From assembly GCA_014192625.1 (NCBI GenBank), contig BJHM01000015.1, forward strand, positions 26,270 through 90,269: 64,000 nucleotides of DNA, given 5' to 3'. Positions 53,074 to 62,142 of the stretch are shown here, piece after piece. This DNA comes from Planctomycetota bacterium. GTDB taxonomy: Bacteria; Planctomycetota; UBA1135; UBA2386. A program made the position numbers and the translations under genes. How positions within the stretch are numbered: position 1 is the stretch's first letter; the number at the start of each line of letters is the position of its first letter. The notes beneath the pieces were generated by a model. The model worked only from the letters and a program-made list of their open reading frames with translations, was not told where the DNA came from and made no database searches.

Positions 53074-55254
53074 ATGCGCATGCAAAACGCCACTGTCTTG
53101 CTCGTCATCAGCGTAATCGCGCCTGCACAGCAATCGCAGCAAACGCTATCGACCGCTCTGCGCGCGCTCGATAGCGCGACCCAAGACCTGTTGCGCAACG
53201 GACGCGTGGCTGCTGCGCGGCAGTTACTGGCCGTGCTGACCGAGCTCGGCTACGACGGCAAGACATTGCAGAAGCTGCGGACTTCGATCGAAAATCAGAA
53301 GCCAGGCAAACCAAAGGATCCCGCCGACAAAGCCGCCGCAGCCCTGCGCAAGGCGGTGCTACCACTCATAGCCGAGTTGCCAAAGCTCCCCATTCAGCAG
53401 CGGCAAAAAGTGGCGGCCGCGATCCTGCGGATTGACGGCGAATGCGAAGCGGCGCACGCCGCGCTTTTGCAACAGCGTGAAGGTGCAAAGTGGCTCGACG
53501 CTCAAGCAGCGCAGTGCGCAGCCCGGGTTCCCGTGATCGAACGAGCGATCACGGATGCGCGAAGGCTGCCATTCACAATCGAGGCAAAGTCCACCCACCA
53601 TCCGCTCTACCAGGCTCTCGGCATCGATCCTGTGACCGAAGTGCGTCTAGGCGATCTGACCGTCTATACCGAATGGCCGATCGCCAAAGCAGCGCGCGCC
53701 GTTCGCACTGCAGCGCAAGGCTGTGCGCTATCGCGCTGGCTAATGGACCAGCCGCTCGCATTCGTACCTGGCAAACGCACCTACCTGCACTTTGCGCAGC
53801 AGACGTTCTACCAAAAGGCCATCACATGGTTGCAAGAGCAGAAACGGATCGACGATGCCGAAACCATTGCCGTACGCAACTTGCTTGCTTTCGACATCGG
53901 CAATGAGCGGTTGCTACAGGATCTGACGGAAGCCGCATTCGCCGTTTCCCTCGTGCACGACGATGCCTACTACCGATTGCCGCAACGCTGGCTGCTTGCC
54001 GGCCATGTCGATTGGATCGGGCGCTGCGCCATTGGTGCCGCCTTAGGCCGATTCACATCAGCAGTGGATCGGCACAGCACCAGGGCACAAAGCCCAGACG
54101 ATGCCGAACGCGTAGCGATGGCACGACTAGCAGCAGCCGGAATGCTGGGCGCAAAGTGTTATCTACAGTGGCTCGTTCAACACGACCAAGATCCCGCTTG
54201 GTCCACAACGTTCCTCGATCAACTCGGCTTGATCCCGCCCGACGGCGTGACCAAAGACCTGTTTGTGCATGATTTCTTAGTGCAGCGCGGCGTGCTTGCG
54301 CAACTGACAAAGGCGAGCGCGAAGCCGGGGGAGTTTGCGATCTCCGTCGAACAGGCACTTTCCATACCTTGGCCCGAGTTCGAGCACGCATGGCGGCGCT
54401 GGTTCACCGGTGGCAATTTTCTTGGCATCGCCGATCGCATCGCTGGCAAAGACGTAGAGCTGCTGTCCGCCGACGAGTTGAAAGCACTTAATTACCTCAA
54501 CGCACTGCGAAAACAGGCACTGCTCGTGCAGCGCTACAAAGCAGACCCAGCACCCGATGTCACGTTCGAACGCGAACTCGCTGATGCGACAAAGTTGCAC
54601 GCGCTCTACCTACACGAGAACCCGGCTCAGCTGGCAGCATGGCCCGACGCGCACGAAGAATGGCCGGACCGCAAAGGGTTCACACCAAAGGGCTCGATGG
54701 CTGGGGGAAACTCGGTGATCGCCGGAGCCAGCGACTGCATACAAGCGATCGACGGTTGGATGGGAACTTTTTACCACCGCCTGCCACTGACCGCTCCAGG
54801 CATGCTGCGCACTGGCTTTTGCGTCGAGCATGGCGTCGCAGTGCTCGATGCCCAATCGATGGCGATGCCAAGCAACTCAACTTTTTTGATCTCATTGTGG
54901 CCAGCCAAGGACGCGAGCGACGTGCCGCTACACTTTGCGCCTGAGTTACCCAACCCGGTGCCAAGCCAAGACCAAAGTAGCTGGGGATACCCAGTTACCT
55001 TTCAGCATCATCTAGCCACGCCATTCGATCCAGCCGCCGTCACGATGACCCTGCACGAGGGGAAAGAGTCGGGCCCGATGGTCGACTGCTACTACAGCTC
55101 CCCCAATGCGCCAACAAACCCAGAAATGTCGCCGAGTGACAGTTACTGCCTGATCCCGAAGCAGGCACTCAAGGGCAAAACCGATTACACGGCAATAATA
55201 TTAATGCCTGAACGAGATCCATTGGTCTGGACTTTCCACACACGCGCGAACTGA
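53074..55254 (+). CDS. Large secreted protein with a CAP-like C-terminal domain
   Basis: 726 residues with a signal peptide (ATVLLVISVIAPAQ). A helical N-terminal region (residues 20-150) precedes a mixed domain of about 350 residues. Residues about 500-620 resemble CAP/SCP domains in SVIAGASDCIQAIDGWMGTF and the following YHR, as in bacterial extracellular CAP proteins. No protease zinc motif is seen. ATG 53074 or 53080 may start it. A strong terminator follows. Confidence 0.6.
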   Translation: MRMQNATVLLVISVIAPAQQSQQTLSTALRALDSATQDLLRNGRVAAARQLLAVLTELGYDGKTLQKLRTSIENQKPGKPKDPADKAAAALRKAVLPLIAELPKLPIQQRQKVAAAILRIDGECEAAHAALLQQREGAKWLDAQAAQCAARVPVIERAITDARRLPFTIEAKSTHHPLYQALGIDPVTEVRLGDLTVYTEWPIAKAARAVRTAAQGCALSRWLMDQPLAFVPGKRTYLHFAQQTFYQKAITWLQEQKRIDDAETIAVRNLLAFDIGNERLLQDLTEAAFAVSLVHDDAYYRLPQRWLLAGHVDWIGRCAIGAALGRFTSAVDRHSTRAQSPDDAERVAMARLAAAGMLGAKCYLQWLVQHDQDPAWSTTFLDQLGLIPPDGVTKDLFVHDFLVQRGVLAQLTKASAKPGEFAISVEQALSIPWPEFEHAWRRWFTGGNFLGIADRIAGKDVELLSADELKALNYLNALRKQALLVQRYKADPAPDVTFERELADATKLHALYLHENPAQLAAWPDAHEEWPDRKGFTPKGSMAGGNSVIAGASDCIQAIDGWMGTFYHRLPLTAPGMLRTGFCVEHGVAVLDAQSMAMPSNSTFLISLWPAKDASDVPLHFAPELPNPVPSQDQSSWGYPVTFQHHLATPFDPAAVTMTLHEGKESGPMVDCYYSSPNAPTNPEMSPSDSYCLIPKQALKGKTDYTAIILMPERDPLVWTFHTRAN

Positions 55255-55297
55255 GCAACCAAATTGTTGCTGGCAAAGAAACTCCATCACGAAAAGC

Positions 55298-55332
55298 AAA
55301 ACGCCCGCGGCGGCGAACCGCTCGGGCGTTTT
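55298..55332. terminator. Bidirectional rho-independent terminator between convergent genes
   Basis: Perfect 10-bp stem AAAACGCCCG/CGGGCGTTTT (55298-55307 with 55323-55332) with runs of A before and T after, so it can act on both strands for the CAP-like and the secreted surface protein genes. Confidence 0.92.
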
Positions 55333-55377
55333 GGACGGCAGTCACCGCCATCGGGCGGAGCTACGATCAGTCATACT

Positions 55378-57102
55378 TCATAGCGTGCCCAGCTTGACCT
55401 CAACGCCATTTGAGGTGATAAGGCCAGCAGCATTAACTGCCGGAGCTAGCTCAACACCCTGCAAATACACCGAGACCCCGGAGAAGACCGGATCAGCTGG
55501 CCAAGTGTTAATAACAGTGACAGTGGGCGAACCAATTAGCAGCGAACCAAAAGGGCTTGACAGAGCCAGGTCGACATGACCAAAGCAACCTGGCGCATCT
55601 AACCCGTAGATCAGCAGCGGAACAGGCAGGGTCGCAGCAAAGCTGACAAGAATTGAACTAATGCCCAAGTTCGACTTGATGTTGCTCAGCGTGTAGGTCG
55701 AAGCTATCCCCAAAATTGGGCGTGGCGCACCGGCGAGTTTCAGGCTTGGGGCATCGACCGAGGTCGAGAATGAGCCACCTAACAGGTTTTTACTTCCGCC
55801 ATCCAACGCAGCTGAGCCGCGCGAGAAGCCAGAGGTTGCGTTTCCAGTGTTAGAAGTCGAGTCATTGGCTTGGGCCACGTATCGCAATTCAAACCGATCG
55901 TCTGTGCCGTTGTTGATCAGAGCGAGCTGCATGGTATTTACGGCCCTCGGAGGTAAAGAACCATAGCAAGGCACGTTCAACCAGCTGACCAAGAATTCAT
56001 TTGCGTTGGTCGGGTTAACTTCTGCAAAGATGTTGGCTGTGTTAACTAGACCGTCCGGCTCCAAGTCCTGCACGGAAACACCGATAGCGGGGATGAGTGG
56101 ATTCAAGAGAGCTGCCGCTGCGGTGCCACCAATAATAGACAAAGTCGTCAAGCTAAAATTAACGCGGCCATTTGAGTCAATATAGATAGCTGATGCGGTG
56201 CCACCCGGAAATTCAAAGCTGAAGGGCAGCGCAATTGCCGTAGACACTGCATCATCTCCTAGAGCGAGCCCTGGCAAGATCGGCGCGGTGAACAGAGCGC
56301 CTGCTGCAGAGCTGACGTCGTATCCGCCGGCTACGTTTAGCGAGGCAGAAACCGTGTTACCAACTAGTGAGCTGGTAGCACCAAGCGCGAACTGCTGGTA
56401 GAAGGAATTTACGCTATTACCGCAACCAGAACCGTAAGGAACATTTAGGGCCGTTCCAGGAAGCACTGAGTAACCTAGGCGAAGAATTGGGCAAAAGGCA
56501 GACAGAGTTCCTGTTAGAGCAGTGATGGAATTTACTGAACGAACTGAATTGCAAAGGTGAGCTGGGTTAGAAAATCCAGTGTTGGTACTTGCCCCAAGTA
56601 ATGGGGAAGGAACCGCTGAGATCACCAACTCCACGAGCAGATCACGCCCCAATGTCGAGTCATAAATGAAAGGCACGGTGAGCGGCATATTGATGAACCA
56701 ACTTCCAGTAGGCCCAGCGACCGCACTAACTGCGCCGCTGAAGTTGGGGGTCGTTGGCAGTGCTACTGAGCGATTCGTCGCAAAAGTAGTACTCGGAGCC
56801 GAGAAGTCAGTGCCCAGTGCCGTGTACGAGACGTAGACTTGAACCGCCGGATAAGCAAGCGAACTCGCCAATACGCCGCCCAAATTCCATTCAATATTAT
56901 TAATGGAAATCGGGTATCCTAGCCCCGCCGCACTCAAGTTGGTCGAGTCGTAAAACTCTTGAACGCGGTTGATACCAGCCCTCCAAACATTAGCGGTGCT
57001 TCCACCGCCAGGAAAAACTACGGGATTTGGCACAATAGCCTGTTGCGCAGCCGCAACGGAGCCAAATGCCAAGAGCGCAAGCAGACAATTGAGATTAGTC
57101 AT
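55378..57102 (-). CDS. Large secreted surface protein of planctomycete type
   Basis: 574 residues with a signal peptide (LNCLLALLAFGSVAAAQQ). The protein is rich in serine, threonine, alanine and glycine, poor in lysine, with beta-type segments and a pattern NVPYGSGCGNS in the middle, and a C-terminal domain (YGLDAPGCFGHVDLALSS onwards) of about 80 residues that I associate with secreted planctomycete proteins. No enzyme motif is seen. Its GC content is visibly lower than that of its neighbours. Confidence 0.75.
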   Translation of the reverse strand: MTNLNCLLALLAFGSVAAAQQAIVPNPVVFPGGGSTANVWRAGINRVQEFYDSTNLSAAGLGYPISINNIEWNLGGVLASSLAYPAVQVYVSYTALGTDFSAPSTTFATNRSVALPTTPNFSGAVSAVAGPTGSWFINMPLTVPFIYDSTLGRDLLVELVISAVPSPLLGASTNTGFSNPAHLCNSVRSVNSITALTGTLSAFCPILRLGYSVLPGTALNVPYGSGCGNSVNSFYQQFALGATSSLVGNTVSASLNVAGGYDVSSAAGALFTAPILPGLALGDDAVSTAIALPFSFEFPGGTASAIYIDSNGRVNFSLTTLSIIGGTAAAALLNPLIPAIGVSVQDLEPDGLVNTANIFAEVNPTNANEFLVSWLNVPCYGSLPPRAVNTMQLALINNGTDDRFELRYVAQANDSTSNTGNATSGFSRGSAALDGGSKNLLGGSFSTSVDAPSLKLAGAPRPILGIASTYTLSNIKSNLGISSILVSFAATLPVPLLIYGLDAPGCFGHVDLALSSPFGSLLIGSPTVTVINTWPADPVFSGVSVYLQGVELAPAVNAAGLITSNGVEVKLGTL

Positions 57103-57335
57103 TGGTTTTTTATCAATCTTTCACAAGGGATTGTACAGTTTTGAACGAGCTCAAAATGATACCAAATTTTAATTTTCTAGGTCGCTTGCTCTCAAAAGAT
57201 CGACGAAATATTTTAATTTCTCTGAGGCGTATATAGTATAAAAGCTCCTTGCCATGGCTATTTGGGGCTGAAAAAATGAAATCTTTCGATCGTCATTTTT
57301 TACAAAAAATTGCGCGGCAGTGCACACTCAGCGGT

Positions 57336-57902
57336 ATGGCGACACTTCCTTCACCATCCGCTGCGCTTGAAACCATTATTTTCACTCCCGAAGGTGCGCC
57401 CACAACGCTTCGCGCACATCTCTGCGGCTCCATGCTGCTCGTTGTTTTTGTACGCCACTTTGGTTGAATTTTCTGCCGAGAAAGGGTCGCGCAGTTGTGC
57501 GGCCGGAAGTCCGAAATTGAGCAACGTAGAACTAGGATAGTCTTCGTCGGACCAGCTCAGCCCTATATGGCGTTATCGTTTGCGCGCACTTTTGGCTGCG
57601 GCATACCAGTGCTCGCAGACCCCGAGTCATCTGTATTTCGCGAACTGCAACTCAAACGCAGCGCCGCAAGCTTGCTAAATCCACGCGTGCTATTGAACGC
57701 GCTGCGGGCTTTCCGCGCAGGTTTCCGACAAACCAAATTACAAGGCCACCCATTGCAGCAAGGCGGCGCGGTTTTATTCGGCGCCGATGGGACGATTCAC
57801 AATTTGATAAAAGATTCAAGCGCAGGCGATAAGCTCGACATCGACTCCATTTTATGCGCCCTCGATGTGGCCAATGCGGCGAATGAGACCCGGCCAAAGT
57901 AG
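57336..57902 (+). CDS. Probable selenoprotein: AhpC/TSA-2 thioredoxin-fold (PRXL2/SelU-like) with in-frame TGA
   Basis: One frame runs to TAG 57902 with a single TGA at 57465-57467. Before it stands LLVVFVRHFG and after it IFCRERVAQL, so the read-through motif is HFG-U-IFC, where relatives have HFGCxFCRE. Selenocysteine would replace the first, reactive cysteine of a CxxC site. Downstream sequence keeps the family pattern: FVGPAQPYMALSFARTFG, IPVLADPESSVFRELQL, then GHPLQQGGAVLFGADGTIH. A frameshift is not needed. From ATG 57336 the product has 188 residues with Sec at 44; in-frame ATGs at 57276 (GGGG upstream) and 57249 are alternatives. Likely a thiol-redox or peroxidase-type protein. A plain nonsense mutation is the alternative reading, disfavoured by the intact 3' part and hairpin. 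Confidence 0.8.
57465..57503 (+). promoter_or_regulatory. Candidate bacterial SECIS element
   Basis: Following the TGA at 57465-57467, a small hairpin CGCA-GTTG-TGCG forms at 57490-57501. The apical loop opens with G-U, as in bacterial SECIS consensus, and begins 27 bases after the TGA, inside the 16-37 base range reported for bacterial elements. Pairs below the mismatch (G57486-C57503, C57488-G57502) could extend it with bulged U57487. A second possible hairpin at 57473-57494 has its loop closer to the TGA and fits less well. Confidence 0.6.
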
Positions 57903-57913
57903 CGCTTATAAAA

Positions 57914-59647
57914 ATGCGACAAATATTCAATATATGCCTTGTGGCACAACTCGTAGCCGCCATGTCAGCGCAAGAATTGCGCTGGAACCTACCGCCGCAC
58001 GGTGCGGCTATCTATCAGCGGACTTGGCAGCAGGAGACCTCCGCCGAACCAAAAAGTGCCGACCATAACGTGCCTGGGCTCGACCAGAATAGCGCGCCCG
58101 TTGTTCTTTCGGACGAGCTCGATGCGAAGGGAATGCAGACAACCGAGCCCGTGCTTCACATGCGCGCACTGTTTCCTTTGGTCGCACTGAACCTCGCCTT
58201 CGTCAAGCCCTGCAAGGTTGCGGTGAAACTCAATCAACAACTGCGCAATGCCGCGATGAACGCCGAGGCCGAATATGGGCCGTTGAGCAATTCCGGCGAG
58301 CAGACAATCGCTGTGACGCTGGGCCCTGGCCCCAAAGAAACCGTGCGGCTGCCTGGCAACAACGGTGGGCCGCAAATCAGTGGCAAGATTATCGGCAAGC
58401 GTACGATTGACCGGACCAACGGCCGCGTCGCCTCGTTCACCGCCAAGTTCGAATTAAACTACGAGTTTCAGAACCCCGCTCGCATAGTCCATCTGGACGC
58501 CACCGAAAGTTGGACGTTTGACAAGGTGCTCGCACATGGAGACGCAGAGTTTCGCTCGATGGTGACCGCGGGAATCCGCAAAGCCGTGGCCGCTCTGCGC
58601 ACCGAACTCAAATCCCAGCTGGGCCAGCCACTGAAGTCGGGCGGCGATCCGCATTTTAATATCCGGACTGGTCAACTCGCACTTTTGCTGCTTTCACTGG
58701 TGAAGGGGGGTGAGGATCCAAGCAACGAACTGATCGCCAAAGGCTACCTCGAACTTCGGCAGCGCGTGATCGAAGGAACCTACTCACTCGCCTGTGCGAT
58801 CCTCGCAATCGAAGCGCTCTACACGCCGCCGAGCGAGGCGCAGGAAATACGCGAAGGCCGGCTGAAAACACCTATCCCACGCGTTCTCAGTGGCGGCGAC
58901 CGCGCGTTAGTTACAGAATGGACTAAGGCAATGCTGAAGAACATCGACGAGCGCGTTGACGAGGCAAGCATACGCCGCTGGTTCTATGGTCCTGGGAAAG
59001 ACTTCGATAACAGCAACACGCAATACGCCTTGCTCGGCTTGTATGCCGCACAACTTTGCGGCATCGACACCCCGGCAGTGCTTTGGACGACAGCCGCCAA
59101 TCACTGGCTCCGCGTAATAGTCCCTGCCGGTGAATCGGGCAGCCCGCTATTGGTGACTCACACCGACCTAGAAAAGCAGCAGAAGGGCGGCAAGACCCGC
59201 ACCACTGGGACCAAGATCCCGTGTGCTGGCTGGTGCTATAAATCGGACGAGCCTCCAACTGGCTCGATGACCTGCGCTGGTATCAGCGGGCTAAGTCTGT
59301 GCTCTTCTGCGCTACGCACCTTGAAGAAGAGCCCGCTGAAACTGCAGCGTGAGATCGACGAGGCCCTTCGAGGCGGCCTACTCTGGCTACAGCGCAACAT
59401 CAGCGTGCGTTACAACCCAGGCCCAGAAGGAGCCTGGTCGAACTGGCACTTCTACTATCTCTACGGCCTCGAACGGGCGTGCGAACTCAATCAGATCGCC
59501 CTGCTCGGCGACACCGATTGGTACTTTGACGGTGCCATGGAACTGCTGCTGCGCCAGACCAAAGAGGGCACGTGGGACAGCCCCGAGAACACTTGCTTTG
59601 GCTTATTGTTCCTGAAGAAAACGGCGCTGCCGGCAATCACGCGCTGA
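57914..59647 (+). CDS. Secreted protein with prenyltransferase/squalene-oxidase-like alpha toroid repeats
   Basis: 577 residues with a signal-like N-terminus (IFNICLVAQLVAAMSAQ). The first 200 residues are beta-rich; residues 250-570 form helical repeats with phrases such as NSNTQYALLGLYAAQLCG and TCAGISGLSLCSSALRTL and GTWDSPENTCFGLLFL, the pattern of planctomycete terpenoid-cyclase-like toroid proteins. Catalytic DXDD of squalene-hopene cyclase is not present. Starts 11 bases after the candidate selenoprotein stop, so cotranscription is likely. Confidence 0.78.
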   Translation: MRQIFNICLVAQLVAAMSAQELRWNLPPHGAAIYQRTWQQETSAEPKSADHNVPGLDQNSAPVVLSDELDAKGMQTTEPVLHMRALFPLVALNLAFVKPCKVAVKLNQQLRNAAMNAEAEYGPLSNSGEQTIAVTLGPGPKETVRLPGNNGGPQISGKIIGKRTIDRTNGRVASFTAKFELNYEFQNPARIVHLDATESWTFDKVLAHGDAEFRSMVTAGIRKAVAALRTELKSQLGQPLKSGGDPHFNIRTGQLALLLLSLVKGGEDPSNELIAKGYLELRQRVIEGTYSLACAILAIEALYTPPSEAQEIREGRLKTPIPRVLSGGDRALVTEWTKAMLKNIDERVDEASIRRWFYGPGKDFDNSNTQYALLGLYAAQLCGIDTPAVLWTTAANHWLRVIVPAGESGSPLLVTHTDLEKQQKGGKTRTTGTKIPCAGWCYKSDEPPTGSMTCAGISGLSLCSSALRTLKKSPLKLQREIDEALRGGLLWLQRNISVRYNPGPEGAWSNWHFYYLYGLERACELNQIALLGDTDWYFDGAMELLLRQTKEGTWDSPENTCFGLLFLKKTALPAITR

Positions 59648-59657
59648 TCGCGCGACG

Positions 59658-61823
59658 TCATCTAAGCCCACGCTCGCGCAGGAGCGGCTCGACCTTGGGG
59701 TCACGACCTCGGAACGCGCGATACATGGCACCGCACTCAATCGTACCGCCGCGCGATAGCACCATATCGCGATACCGCTTGCCATTCTCGCGCGTCATGC
59801 CGCCGTGCTCGACGAACCAGTCGTATGCGTCGTGATCGAGCACTTCAGCCCACATGTAGGCGTAGTAACTAGCGGCGTAGCCCCCACCCCAGATATGCGC
59901 AAAGTAGGTCGACCGGTAGCGCGGCGGCACTTCCGAGAGCGCCAACCCAAAGTCCCGCAACTTGGCAGCCTCAAAGGCATGCACGTCCACCGGCGCATCG
60001 GCGACTGCCACCGAATGCCACGCAAGATCGAGCAACGCCGCGGCGAGATACTCCGTAGTCGCGTAACCCTGATCAAACGTCTTTGATTTTTGGATCTTCG
60101 CAACTGTCTCGGCCGGCATCGGCGCGCCAGTCTGCCAGTGCTTTGCGTAGTTGGCGAACACGCGCGGCTCCATCGCCCAGTGCTCGTTGAACTGCGAAGG
60201 AAACTCAACGTAGTCGCGCGGCACCGCGGTCCCGGAGAGCAGCGGATAACGCACTTCTGACAAAAGCCCATGCAGGGCATGTCCGAACTCATGAAACATC
60301 GTGGTGACGTCGTCAAAACTGAGCAGCGCCGGCTGGCCTGCTATCGGCTTCTGAAAGTTGCAGACGTTGAAGACCACCGGCAGCGTTCCAAGCAGCGAGG
60401 CTTGGTCGACAAAGCTGTCCATCCAGGCGCCGCCGCTCTTGTTGTCGCGCTTGTAGTAGTCGGTGTAGACGAGCGCGATCACACGATCCTTTTCGAGCAC
60501 TTCGAACAAGCGCACATCCGGGTGGTAAACCGGTAGATCCTTACGCTCGATGAATGACAGGCCATAGAGCTCGTGCGCGGCGAAGAACACGCCGTCGGAG
60601 AGCACTCGGTCGAGCAAAAAATAGGGCTTGATCGCCGCCTCATCGAGGTCGTATTCCGCCTTGCGGACCTGCTCTGCGTAAAACTGCCAGTCGCACGCGG
60701 CAAGCGGGAAACTTGGTTTTCCTTGGTCCACGATCGCCTGCATCTTTGCAACTTCGCCGCGCGCCTTTGCCACCGCAGCCGGCACCATGTCAGTGAGCAA
60801 AGATATCGCCGCCGCTGGCGTCTTCGCCATCTGATCATCGAGCGCATAACTCGCATAATCATGGAAGCCGAGCAGCAAAGCCTGCTTTGCGCGCAACTTG
60901 GCTATCTTCATTACAATTACGCGAGTGTCATCGGCACCATCTGTGGCGCCGCGCGAAGTCGAAGCAGCTAGCAGACGCTGCCGTAGCGAGCGATCCACCA
61001 ACGATGCGAGCGGCGGCTGCTGGGTGGTGTTCTGCAAAGGCAGGACCCACTTGCCATCGATTTTGCGCTCCTTCGCCGCCGCAAACGCAGCCTCAATTTC
61101 ACCGGCAGCGAGGCCAGCGAGCTGCGCCTGGTCGAGAACGACAACCGCACCATCCTTGGTTGCCGACAACAACACTTTGCGGAAGTCGGTCGACAGCGAT
61201 GACAATTCCTGATTGAGCGCGCGCAGTTGTTCCTGCGCAGAAGCGGGCAATTGGGCACCGGCGCGGACAAAGTCTCGGTGATAGCGCGCAAGCAACATCG
61301 ACTGCTCCGCATCGAGCGCGAGCTTGCCCTTCTGCTGATGCAGCGTGTCGATGCGCGCAAACAATTTCCCGTCGAGATAGATCGCGTCGCGGTGCGCAGC
61401 TAGCTTCGGTGCAAGCTCGCCTTCGATCTGCTGCAATTCATCGTCGGTGTTGGCTTGCGTCATGGCGGCGAATACTTTGCTCACACGCAATAGCAACTGA
61501 CCGCTCAGCTCCATCGCCTCAATCGTGTTGGCAAACGTCACGGGGTCCGCGTTGGTGGCAATCCGGTCAATCTCTTTGCGCTGCTGCTCCATGCCGGCGA
61601 GCATTGCCGGCTGGTAATGCGCGGTGCGGATGAGATCGAAACGCGGCGCGTGCAGCGGCAAAGAACTCGGCGCGAAGAACGGGTTGTCTTTATGGATCAT
61701 GTTGGCAGCGGACATTTCGGTCGCCTGCTCGTGCAGCGGCGGCGCCTTCTGATGCGCACAGGCAGCGGCAAACAAGGTGATGCCGAGGGTGACAGGAAGA
61801 CTGACTGTTAAGAGGCTATGCAT
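59658..61823 (-). CDS. M3-family metallopeptidase lipoprotein (Dcp/oligopeptidase A-like)
   Basis: 721 residues from ATG 61823, with a lipoprotein signal whose lipobox is FAAAC. The zinc site is HEFGHALHG followed by the distal glutamate in PSQFNEHW, and the YYKRDNKSGGAW and GGYAASYYAYMW segments are typical M3 features. The enzyme would cut short peptides in the periplasm. The stop lies 10 bases from that of the toroid protein gene. Confidence 0.93.
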   Translation of the reverse strand: MHSLLTVSLPVTLGITLFAAACAHQKAPPLHEQATEMSAANMIHKDNPFFAPSSLPLHAPRFDLIRTAHYQPAMLAGMEQQRKEIDRIATNADPVTFANTIEAMELSGQLLLRVSKVFAAMTQANTDDELQQIEGELAPKLAAHRDAIYLDGKLFARIDTLHQQKGKLALDAEQSMLLARYHRDFVRAGAQLPASAQEQLRALNQELSSLSTDFRKVLLSATKDGAVVVLDQAQLAGLAAGEIEAAFAAAKERKIDGKWVLPLQNTTQQPPLASLVDRSLRQRLLAASTSRGATDGADDTRVIVMKIAKLRAKQALLLGFHDYASYALDDQMAKTPAAAISLLTDMVPAAVAKARGEVAKMQAIVDQGKPSFPLAACDWQFYAEQVRKAEYDLDEAAIKPYFLLDRVLSDGVFFAAHELYGLSFIERKDLPVYHPDVRLFEVLEKDRVIALVYTDYYKRDNKSGGAWMDSFVDQASLLGTLPVVFNVCNFQKPIAGQPALLSFDDVTTMFHEFGHALHGLLSEVRYPLLSGTAVPRDYVEFPSQFNEHWAMEPRVFANYAKHWQTGAPMPAETVAKIQKSKTFDQGYATTEYLAAALLDLAWHSVAVADAPVDVHAFEAAKLRDFGLALSEVPPRYRSTYFAHIWGGGYAASYYAYMWAEVLDHDAYDWFVEHGGMTRENGKRYRDMVLSRGGTIECGAMYRAFRGRDPKVEPLLRERGLR

Positions 61824-61934
61824 ACGGGGGATGATGCTACCGGGCACACCGTGCCGCCCCCATACTGGCCAATGCGGAAACTTGCGAAACCAAAAACGGA
61901 GGCACGCGCACAGGCAGGCGGACTTGTCACCACG

Positions 61935-62142
61935 CACTGCGCTTAGACAGCACTGCGCTAAGGCATCACTGCGCTTAGGCATCACTGCGCCTAGGCAGCA
62001 CTGCGCCTAGGCAGCACTGCGCCTATGCAGCACTGCGCTTAGGCATCACTGCGCCTAGGCATCACTGCGCTTAGGCATCACTGCGCCTAGGCATCACTGC
62101 GCCTAGGCATCACTGCGCCTAGGCATCACTGCGCCTAGGCAG
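61935..62142. repeat. Tandem repeat, 16 bp x 13, adjacent to a stop codon
   Basis: Thirteen contiguous units of CACTGCGCYTAGGCAK from 61935 to 62142. Most copies contain GCCTAGGC, an eight-base palindrome. The array ends one base before the stop codon of the surface protein gene (62143-62145, TAG on the minus strand) and lies upstream of the M3 peptidase gene, about 110 bases from its start. Confidence 0.97.

Noticed and set aside
57209..57242. Promoter for the selenoprotein gene at the TATAGTATAAA segment
   Set aside because: A -10-like box exists but no matching -35 box at 16-18 bp, and the region is AT-rich throughout, so the call would be chance.
57249..57467. Two separate small genes around the TGA at 57465-57467
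   Set aside because: They are in the same frame, and together give one continuous AhpC/TSA-2 domain; alone neither has a complete fold.
57473..57494. Hairpin CTGCCGA/TCGCGCAG as the SECIS element
   Set aside because: It forms with one bulge, but its loop starts only 13 bases after the TGA, shorter than reported for bacterial SECIS.
61935..62142. CRISPR array
   Set aside because: The units are directly joined with no spacers and 16 bp long; no cas gene is nearby.
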